Assembly (NCBI GenBank): GCA_017424085.1
Contig: JAFPBP010000193.1
Span: 1 to 8,011 of the forward strand
From: Clostridia bacterium
Lineage (GTDB): Bacteria > Bacillota > Clostridia > Oscillospirales > UBA644
Reading direction: 5' to 3'
DNA length: 8,011 bases
Shown piece after piece: positions 1 through 5,241 of this stretch. The translations under genes and the position numbers were made by a program. Every line of letters starts with the position of its first letter. Position 1 is the first letter of the stretch. The notes beneath the pieces are model-generated. The model did no database searches. It saw only the letters and a program-made list of their open reading frames with translations, and was not told where the DNA came from.

Positions 1-573
1 GATCTGTCCATGATCGAGCATCTTCCCGAGCTTTGCGAGGCGGGAATTGCCAGCTTCAAGATCGAAGGGCGGATCAAGACGGAGTATTACGTGGCTGTCA
101 TTACGCAGGCGTATCGCCGTGCCTTGGACGATTGCTTCTCCGACGTGATCGCCTACGGAAGTAACCTGCCCTCCTACGTGGAGCAGGTTGATATGGTAAG
201 CCACAGACCGTATTATACGGGTTTTTATTTCCCCGACGACGGTACCGTGGGGCAGAGCTATCACGAGCCGTCTTATATCCGCAATTACGAGCTCGTTGGC
301 TTGATCACGGGATACGACGCCTTGAACCGTCGCATTCTTGTGACCGAGAAAAACAAGATCAACGCAGGTGACGAGCTGATCATCGTGGAACCGGGGCAGC
401 CCCTGCGGAAATTTTCGGCGGTGAGAATGTTCGATGAAACGGGAGCGCAGATCCTGTTTGCTCCCCATCCCGAAATGAAGCTCACCATCGAATATGATAA
501 ATACGTATCTTCTCACTCTTTTCTTGTGAGGAAAAATAAATTCAACGATATTTTCGGAGGTAATGTGTTATGA
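1..573 (+). CDS. U32-family protein (TrhP/YrrO-like), C-terminal part, cut by left window edge
   Basis: The reading frame is open from base 1, so the gene begins outside the window; 190 C-terminal residues are visible. The first in-frame ATG (base 10) lies in the middle of a conserved segment and is not the start. Family features seen are the FKIEGRIKTEYYVAVITQAY stretch (the KIEGR.K motif closing the U32 catalytic-like domain) and, after the RPYYTGFYF motif, a small beta-rich C-terminal domain with the NKINAGDEL element typical of U32 proteins. The family signature with its cysteines lies upstream and cannot be checked. Long called collagenase-like peptidases, these proteins are now linked in Bacillus and Escherichia to prephenate-dependent 5-hydroxylation of tRNA uridine 34 (TrhP); other members act on rRNA or ubiquinone synthesis, so the exact role is inferred. 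The stop overlaps the next start (ATGA, 570-573), implying translational coupling. Confidence 0.88.
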   Translation, partial: DLSMIEHLPELCEAGIASFKIEGRIKTEYYVAVITQAYRRALDDCFSDVIAYGSNLPSYVEQVDMVSHRPYYTGFYFPDDGTVGQSYHEPSYIRNYELVGLITGYDALNRRILVTEKNKINAGDELIIVEPGQPLRKFSAVRMFDETGAQILFAPHPEMKLTIEYDKYVSSHSFLVRKNKFNDIFGGNVL

Positions 574-1373
574 CAGACCGTAAACTGTGGCGCACCGGTG
601 CGTCCGCCTGCTTCGCCGGAAAAATGGATGAAAGCGTGCTGGAGGCTTACGCCAAAGCGGAAGTGAAGAGCACGGAGCTTTCTTTCAAGGACGCATATTT
701 CGACGAGATCGAATGGGATAAGCTTCCTCTGTGGATGAAGAACACGGGAACCGAGGTCTGGTCGATTCACCTTCCCTTCGCTCGCAACAATCTGAACATT
801 GCCTATATTGACAACGAGGTCTGCAAGGCTACCATGATCCGTCATAAGGAGTTGATCTCCCGTGCCGGTAACGCAGGTCTGAAGGTGGTCGTGGTGCATC
901 CCAGCTCCGAGCCCATTCCCGATGAAAATCGCAAGCTTCTGCTGGATCGCTCTGCCGAGAATCTGGGCAAGCTTTGCGAATACGCCAAGGAATACGGAAT
1001 GCAGGTCGCTGTCGAGGACCTTCCCCGCACCTGTCTGGGCAACTGTAAGGAGGATATTCTTTATCTTCTGTCTCAGAACCCCGATCTGCGCGTCTGCTTT
1101 GATACGAACCATCTTCTGAAGGAAACCAACGAAGCCTTCGTGCGTGCCGTTGGCGATAAGATCATCACCCTTCACGTATCCGACTACGACTTCATCGACG
1201 AAAAGCACGTATTCCCCGGTGACGGTCTCATCGACTGGAAGGCTCTTCAGGGAGAACTGGAAGCCGTCAACTACAACGGACCCTTCATGTACGAGCTGAA
1301 TCCCAAGGATCAGGACGGTCGCCGTACGCTGGAGGATCTGCGCGCCAATCACCTGCATATCATGAATCTTTGA
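570..1373 (+). CDS. Sugar phosphate isomerase/epimerase-like TIM-barrel protein (xylose isomerase-like / AP endonuclease 2 fold)
   Basis: This 267-residue protein has the single-domain length and strand pattern of the xylose-isomerase-like TIM barrel superfamily. Candidate divalent-metal ligands sit at the ends of successive strands: E149 (VAVEDLP), D178 and H181 (CFDTNHLL), H202 (TLHVSDYD), H213 and E242 (FMYELNP). H67 (SIHLPF) and H110 (VVVHPSS) also fit the fold, as does the GDGLIDWKAL segment found in sugar-phosphate epimerase-like members. The start is firm: GGAGGT at 556-561 lies 8 bases before the ATG, which overlaps the upstream stop. There is no signal peptide, so it is cytoplasmic. 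The family includes sugar isomerases, epimerases, inosose dehydratases and endonuclease IV; nothing here fixes the substrate, and endonuclease IV is unlikely because the protein keeps fewer metal ligands. Coupling to the U32 gene suggests co-expression but does not reveal the function. Confidence 0.85.
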   Translation: MTDRKLWRTGASACFAGKMDESVLEAYAKAEVKSTELSFKDAYFDEIEWDKLPLWMKNTGTEVWSIHLPFARNNLNIAYIDNEVCKATMIRHKELISRAGNAGLKVVVVHPSSEPIPDENRKLLLDRSAENLGKLCEYAKEYGMQVAVEDLPRTCLGNCKEDILYLLSQNPDLRVCFDTNHLLKETNEAFVRAVGDKIITLHVSDYDFIDEKHVFPGDGLIDWKALQGELEAVNYNGPFMYELNPKDQDGRRTLEDLRANHLHIMNL

Positions 1374-1411
1374 TAAGGTTCCGAAATTCTGTATCGGATT
1401 GAAAATTGAAT

Positions 1412-1416
1412 AGAGG
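1412..1416 (+). promoter_or_regulatory. Ribosome binding site that sets the deaminase start at 1427
   Basis: AGAGG lies 10 bases before ATG 1427. The frame is open further upstream to a TTG at 1406, but that codon has no purine-rich site in front of it and would place this Shine-Dalgarno inside the gene, so ATG 1427 is preferred. Confidence 0.6.
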
Positions 1417-1426
1417 TATTTTTGCT

Positions 1427-1822
1427 ATGGATGAGGTATGGGTCACCATGTACGAGGCGGCAAAAGCCGTGCTGAACGAACGTAAGATCTCCGATTACGT
1501 CACCTGCGGGGAGGTTTCTGCCGCCGTGCGGTCGTCTTCGGGGAAAATATATACGGGCGTTTGCATCGACACCTGCTCGGGCTTGGGGGTCTGTGCGGAG
1601 CGAAATGCAATCTTCAACATGATCACCAACGGGGAGCAGGAGATCGACAAGGTCCTCTGCATTCTGCCCGACGGATCCTGTGGGGCTCCCTGCGGCGCCT
1701 GCCGAGAGCTGATGGTTCAGCTGATGGCGGGGCACTACGGTGACGTGGAAATCATGGTCGATTATTCGGTGGGGAAAATCGTTAAGCTTGGCGATATCAC
1801 TCCCGAATGGTGGATCGAGTAA
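1427..1822 (+). CDS. Cytidine deaminase-fold protein (CDA / blasticidin-S deaminase-like), zinc dependent
   Basis: The 131-residue protein has the complete zinc site of the cytidine deaminase superfamily: C56 and the proton-shuttling E58 in VCAERNAI, then C89 and C92 in PCGACRE. The size is that of a homotetrameric cytidine deaminase, and the family reaction is hydrolytic deamination of a cytosine-type ring in the cytoplasm. The substrate pocket looks atypical. Nucleoside-specific Cdd enzymes have an N-x-E-N motif that grips the ribose before the zinc motif, whereas here the equivalent segment reads GVCIDT (44-49), and the spacing to CAE is one residue shorter than I recall for Bacillus Cdd. 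It may therefore act on a modified or different substrate, as in the blasticidin-S deaminase branch. It follows the TIM-barrel gene by 53 bases with no convincing promoter, so it is probably the last gene of that operon. A start at ATG 1448 is possible but lacks as good a ribosome site. Confidence 0.86.
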   Translation: MDEVWVTMYEAAKAVLNERKISDYVTCGEVSAAVRSSSGKIYTGVCIDTCSGLGVCAERNAIFNMITNGEQEIDKVLCILPDGSCGAPCGACRELMVQLMAGHYGDVEIMVDYSVGKIVKLGDITPEWWIE

Positions 1823-1839
1823 AATTGTGTGGCAACAAG

Positions 1840-1872
1840 GAACAGCGTCGGCGCATTGCGCCGACGCTGTTC
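1840..1872. terminator. Probable bidirectional terminator between convergent genes
   Basis: A 33-base inverted repeat, perfect apart from its central base, folds into a stem of about 14-15 base pairs (arms starting GAACAGCGTCGGCG) with a loop of 3-5 bases. It sits in the 61-base gap between the deaminase stop and the mnmA stop, where transcription converges. The T-tracts are poor: on the plus strand the stem is followed by TTATATGCATTTT, and on the minus strand by a short mixed stretch ending ACAATTTT. Position and stem strength support a terminator used from both sides, but the weak T-runs lower certainty about intrinsic efficiency. Confidence 0.72.
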
Positions 1873-1883
1873 TTATATGCATT

Positions 1884-2909
1884 TTAAGCCTTGATGAATC
1901 CACCGCAGAGCAGGTCCGTGCCGTCATAGAATACGGCGGATTGCCCCGGAGTTGCCGCCCGTTGGGGCGTCTCGAAGCGCACGTGAAGCAGGTTTCCATC
2001 TACGGAAACCCTGCAGGGCGCTGTCTTGGAGGAAAAGCGAATCTTCGCCTCGGCGGAAAATTCTCTGACCGAGGGATCCAGCTTTTGATATACGGGTTTT
2101 TCCACCGTCAGCTCCGTGCAGTTGACTACGTCGGTGCGGGACAGAACCACCCGATTCTTTTCCGAATCCAAGCGGGTCACGTATACGGGCGTTCCCAGGG
2201 CAATGCCCAGATTTTTCCGTTGCCCCACCGTATAATGAACCAACCCCTTATGGGTGCCCACGATCCGATCCTCGTCCTCCAAAAAGAAATCACCCTCGGG
2301 GAATTTCCCCAGCCGACGCTCAATGAAGTCCGTGTAGGCTTCGTCCCGAATAAAGCAGATCTCCTGGCTGTCGGGCTTGTCGGAAACGGGAATCCCAAGC
2401 TCTTGAGCCAGCCTGCGATTTTCGCCCTTTTCGGTGTTGTAAAGAGGGAAGACGATGCGCTTCAGCTGCGCCTGCTCCAATCGGTAGAGCATGTAGGATT
2501 GATCCTTTTGCATTGCCGCTCGGACGAAATATCTCCCCGCCTCGCTTGCTACGGTGGCATAATGCCCCGTGGCGATTTTTTCAATGCCAAGCTCGTCCGC
2601 CTTGGCTAAAATTCCACGGAATTTTACAGCGGGATTGCAGACGATGCAGGGGTTCGGCGTGCGTGCGTTTGCATAGCAATCGAGAAAATCCGAGACCACG
2701 ACCGATTCGAAGCTCCGCCTCAGATCCGTCACGTGCAGCTTGATCTTCAACTGCTCCGCTACGGCTTGAGCGTCGTTCAGTCCCGCGGGATCCGCATCGT
2801 GCATTATGCAATAGATCCCTTCCACCTCGTAGCCTTGGCTTTGCAAAAGAGCGGCGGTCAACGCACTGTCAACTCCGCCGCTCAATCCGACTAATATTTT
2901 GTCTTTCAT
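1884..2909 (-). CDS. mnmA: tRNA-specific 2-thiouridylase MnmA
   Basis: MnmA adenylates U34 of tRNAs for Lys, Glu and Gln and replaces the C2 oxygen with sulfur. Residues in order: ATP PP-loop SGGVDSA (10-16); ARTPNPCIVCN (82-92) holding catalytic C91 and an extra C88; GHYA (115-118); DQSYMLY (136-142); SQEICFI (181-187) with the second catalytic cysteine C185; KGLVHYTVGQRKNLGIA, the tRNA-interaction and central domain; then the C-terminal beta barrel ending CGGFIKA. The length of 341 is slightly below the usual 350-370. ATG at 2909 is chosen because it forms the ATGA overlap with the nifU stop; an in-frame TTG at 2918 would add three residues and cannot be excluded, since the GGAG before ATG is very close. 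The D of the usual NPDxxC motif is a cysteine here, giving three potential Fe-S ligands. It is the last gene of the pduL-nifS-nifU-mnmA run. Confidence 0.96.
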   Translation of the reverse strand: MKDKILVGLSGGVDSALTAALLQSQGYEVEGIYCIMHDADPAGLNDAQAVAEQLKIKLHVTDLRRSFESVVVSDFLDCYANARTPNPCIVCNPAVKFRGILAKADELGIEKIATGHYATVASEAGRYFVRAAMQKDQSYMLYRLEQAQLKRIVFPLYNTEKGENRRLAQELGIPVSDKPDSQEICFIRDEAYTDFIERRLGKFPEGDFFLEDEDRIVGTHKGLVHYTVGQRKNLGIALGTPVYVTRLDSEKNRVVLSRTDVVNCTELTVEKPVYQKLDPSVREFSAEAKIRFSSKTAPCRVSVDGNLLHVRFETPQRAATPGQSAVFYDGTDLLCGGFIKA

Positions 2910-3352
2910 TCTCCGCAATGGTCACAGCATCCGCAGGAGCCCTCGCAATGGGGCACCTTGACGCCGTAATCCGCAGGATCCTTGCCCTGCTTGACCAGAT
3001 AGTCGGCGATTGCGGCATGCACGGCCTCTTCCGCCAACACGGAGCAATGGATCTTGACCGCAGGAAGTCCGTCCAACGCTTCCACGACCGCTTTGTTGGT
3101 CATCTGAAGCGCCTCACGGATGGGTTTTCCCTTGATCAGCTCGGTCGCCATGGAGGAGGTTGCCACCGCGGCGCCGCATCCGAAGGTTTTGAAAGAAACG
3201 TCGGTGATGATATCGTGATCGATCTTCAGATAGATCTTCATGATATCGCCGCATTTTGCGTTACCCACCTCGCCGATGCCGTTGGCATCCGCCAATTCAC
3301 CCACGTTGCGGGGATTGGAGAAGTGGTCCATAACTTTTGCGCTGTAGATCAT
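2906..3352 (-). CDS. nifU: Fe-S cluster assembly scaffold NifU/IscU
   Basis: This 148-residue protein is a stand-alone IscU-type scaffold that accepts sulfur from the desulfurase and iron to build Fe-S clusters. The three ligand cysteines and the assisting aspartate and histidine are all present: C34 and D36 in GNAKCGD, C59 in TFGCGAAVATSS, H102 and C103 in HCSVLAEEA. The LPPVK-like chaperone loop is represented by GLPAVKIHC (95-103). The core ends near residue 120; the tail adds a cysteine-rich segment (C136, C140, C142, C143, C146), which the canonical scaffold does not need. There is no C-terminal NFU thioredoxin-like domain as in nitrogen-fixing NifU. A GAAAGG site (3361-3366 on the complement) precedes the ATG by 8 bases. 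It starts 18 bases after nifS and overlaps mnmA by 4 bases. It serves general Fe-S assembly rather than nitrogen fixation, since no nif genes are seen. Confidence 0.95.
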   Translation of the reverse strand: MIYSAKVMDHFSNPRNVGELADANGIGEVGNAKCGDIMKIYLKIDHDIITDVSFKTFGCGAAVATSSMATELIKGKPIREALQMTNKAVVEALDGLPAVKIHCSVLAEEAVHAAIADYLVKQGKDPADYGVKVPHCEGSCGCCDHCGE

Positions 3353-3370
3353 ATGGTTTTCCTTTCGGAC

Positions 3371-4552
3371 TCAGAATGTTTCGTTTTTCTTAGCTTCTTC
3401 CCACAGAGGAGACATATCCCGAAGCCGTTGCGCGATCTTGGGCAGGACGGACAGAATATAGTCAACCTCTTCCTCGGTATTCTTCGTGCAAAGACTGAAG
3501 CGCACCGAGCCGTGGGCAACCTCGTGGGGGAGACCGATGGCGAGCAGTACGTGGGAGGGATCCAGATCCCCCGACGCACAGGCAGAGCCCGAGGTGGCGC
3601 AAATGCCGTTCATGTCCAGCATCAGAAGCATGGATTCTCCCTCGATATATTTGATGGAAACGTTTACCGTACCGGGAAGACGGTCGTGGCTGGGGGTGTT
3701 GATCTTGCAGCAAGGAATCTCCTTTACGATGCCTTCGATCAGCTTGTCCCGCAGGGAAGAAACATAGTTCATGTCCCGTTCCAGATTCGCCGTCGCCTTT
3801 TCGATGGCGGCACCCAGCCCCAGAATGCCCGCAAGGTTCTCGGTTCCGGGTCTGCGGTTCCGTTCCTGTCCGCCTCCGTTCATCAGATTGTCGGGGATGA
3901 CCCCGCGACGAACGTACAGCGCACCCACACCCTTGGGTGCGTGGAACTTGTGCCCAGAGAGGCTGAGAAGATCCACGCCCGACGCCTGAACGTCTACGGG
4001 AATGTGCCCCACGGCTTGTACCGCGTCGGTGTGAACGAATACGTTATGGGCTTTTGCAACCTTAACGATCTCTTCAATGGGCTGAATGGAGCCGATCTCG
4101 TTGTTTGCGGTCATGACCGTGATCAGGACCGTATCGGGACGGATGGCTTGCTCCACCTGCTCGGCGGTCACAAACCCCTCTTCGTTTACGGGAAGGAAGG
4201 TTACCTCGTAGCCCTCCTTCTCCATTGCCTTCAGCGTTTCCAGAACCGCGTGATGCTCGATGTTGGTGGTGATGATGTGCTTGCCCTTTTTGGATGCGTA
4301 ATGACGGGCGATCCCTCGGATTGCCCAGTTGTCGGATTCGGTGCCGCAGGAGGTGAAATAAACCTCGTTGGGGCGGCAGTTGATGGCTTTCGCCACCTGT
4401 TCCCGAGCCCGATCCAGCGCCTCGTGGGCTTCTCTGCCCTTGGAGTAGATGGTGCTGGGGTTTCCGTAAAGATCTTGAAGGGCGGGCATCATCGCCTGTA
4501 ATACGTCGGGATCAATGCGGGTGGTTGCTGCGTTATCGGCGTATACGAACAT
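3371..4552 (-). CDS. nifS: Cysteine desulfurase NifS/IscS family
   Basis: The 393-residue protein is a PLP-dependent desulfurase that turns cysteine into alanine and carries the sulfur as a persulfide. Seen in order: YADNAATT near the N-terminus (4-11), GNPST (30-34), H100 that stacks on PLP (EHHAVL), the ANNEIG segment (149-154), D176 and Q179 (HTDAVQAVG), Schiff-base K202 in SLSGHKFHAPKG, GGGQERNRRPGTEN (226-239), and active-loop C325 in SGSACASG. The SGSACASG loop and overall length place it in class I (NifS/IscS) rather than class II SufS. The frame extends 13 codons further upstream, but ATG 4552 is preferred because AAAGG lies 9 bases before it and the family's N-terminus begins with this beta-strand. 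It sits 16 bases after pduL and 18 before nifU. It probably feeds both NifU and MnmA, as dedicated desulfurases next to mnmA do in Bacillus. Confidence 0.96.
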   Translation of the reverse strand: MFVYADNAATTRIDPDVLQAMMPALQDLYGNPSTIYSKGREAHEALDRAREQVAKAINCRPNEVYFTSCGTESDNWAIRGIARHYASKKGKHIITTNIEHHAVLETLKAMEKEGYEVTFLPVNEEGFVTAEQVEQAIRPDTVLITVMTANNEIGSIQPIEEIVKVAKAHNVFVHTDAVQAVGHIPVDVQASGVDLLSLSGHKFHAPKGVGALYVRRGVIPDNLMNGGGQERNRRPGTENLAGILGLGAAIEKATANLERDMNYVSSLRDKLIEGIVKEIPCCKINTPSHDRLPGTVNVSIKYIEGESMLLMLDMNGICATSGSACASGDLDPSHVLLAIGLPHEVAHGSVRFSLCTKNTEEEVDYILSVLPKIAQRLRDMSPLWEEAKKNETF

Positions 4553-4568
4553 TGTCTTTGCCTTTCGA

Positions 4569-5138
4569 TTAAAGAATGATTTCCCCTTCAACGACGCCCT
4601 TCATAGCGGCGGCGTTTGCTTCGTCGGTGTCGATGTGCATAGCGGGAGCGTAGGAGGAGCTCACGCGGCAGATCACGTCGCCAAAGGTCAGGGAACGACC
4701 CTCGGTCTCAACCTTCACCGAAACGATCTGCTTGTCGGCAACGCCGAATTCTGCGGCAACCTCGGGAGTCAGGTGGATGTGACGCTTCGCAACGATCACG
4801 CCCTCCTTCAGCTCAACCTCACCGCAGGGACCGATGACGGTGCAGGCGGCGGAGCCTGCGATATCGCCGGACTCACGGATGGGAGCAACAACGCCCAGAG
4901 TGCGGGCATCGGTGAAGGAGACCTCAACCTGAGTGTCCTTGCGCTCGGGTCCGAGGATGGACATCTTCAGCTCACCCTTGGGACCGCGTACGGTAACCTT
5001 TTCCTCGCAGGCGAACTGCCCGGGCTGGGAGAGATCCTTCTTATTGGTCAGCTTGTGATCGGCGCCGAAGAGAACTGCCAGATCGGCGGCGGAAACGTGA
5101 ATATGTCTTGCGGAGGTTTCAACGATAACTTTGTTCAT
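4569..5138 (-). CDS. pduL: Phosphate propanoyltransferase / phosphotransacylase PduL
   Basis: PduL exchanges CoA and phosphate between acyl-CoA and acyl-phosphate (acetyl or propanoyl), the step before acetate kinase makes ATP. The 189 residues cover the duplicated beta-barrel fold with its zinc-binding histidine motifs: RHIHVS (11-16) in the first half, KRHIHLT (118-124) in the second, and the C-terminal MHIDTDEANAA (167-177). The protein begins directly with the first barrel strand (MNKVIVETSARHIH), so the N-terminal encapsulation peptide of microcompartment PduL proteins is absent; this fits a free cytoplasmic housekeeping enzyme, as in many fermenting Clostridia. The site AAAGGAT, about 9 bases before the ATG, fixes the start. 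It leads the cluster with nifS, nifU and mnmA, with no obvious metabolic tie to them. Whether its main substrate is acetyl or propanoyl cannot be read from the sequence. Confidence 0.94.
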   Translation of the reverse strand: MNKVIVETSARHIHVSAADLAVLFGADHKLTNKKDLSQPGQFACEEKVTVRGPKGELKMSILGPERKDTQVEVSFTDARTLGVVAPIRESGDIAGSAACTVIGPCGEVELKEGVIVAKRHIHLTPEVAAEFGVADKQIVSVKVETEGRSLTFGDVICRVSSSYAPAMHIDTDEANAAAMKGVVEGEIIL

Positions 5139-5184
5139 GATATGTGATCCTTTCTGAAATAGAAGTATTGATTTCCAACATAAT

Positions 5185-5190
5185 ATTATA
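5185..5190 (-). promoter_or_regulatory. Possible -10 element upstream of pduL
   Basis: A perfect TATAAT on the minus strand lies 46 bases before the pduL ATG, in the 103-base gap after ligA. At 17 bases further upstream there is no good -35 hexamer (TCAGAT), and no TG extension precedes it. It could start a separate pduL-nifS-nifU-mnmA transcript with a leader of about 40 bases, but the region is AT-rich and a chance match is possible. No terminator hairpin follows ligA, so read-through from ligA is also plausible. Confidence 0.4.
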
Positions 5191-5241
5191 TAGGAATATT
5201 CTGAAGAATCTGAGATGTTTTTCCGAACTTTTTATGATATA

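Noticed and set aside
513..1358. Minus-strand open frame of 281 codons opposite the TIM-barrel gene
   Set aside because: The plus strand encodes a well-supported protein with metal-site motifs, a strong ribosome site and operon overlap; the opposite frame has none of these.
1740..2609. Plus-strand open frame of 289 codons crossing the terminator into mnmA
   Set aside because: It runs through the end of the deaminase gene, the inverted repeat and the antisense of mnmA, with no protein-family signal.
2918..4501. Plus-strand open frame of 527 codons antisense to nifS and nifU
   Set aside because: It lies opposite two unmistakable genes, has no recognisable motif or ribosome site, and such frames arise from GC-rich codon use that avoids certain codons on the sense strand.
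2906..4552. Nitrogen-fixation locus suggested by nifS and nifU
   Set aside because: NifU is the short IscU-type form without the ferredoxin-like and NFU domains, and no nitrogenase genes are present; this is general Fe-S assembly.
4569..5138. Bacterial microcompartment locus suggested by pduL
   Set aside because: No shell-protein, aldehyde dehydrogenase or signature enzyme genes are nearby and PduL lacks the N-terminal encapsulation peptide.
5139..5241. Intrinsic terminator after ligA
   Set aside because: The minus strand after the ligA stop is AT-rich with only a tiny ATTCT/AGAAT hairpin, and lacks a GC stem followed by a T-run.
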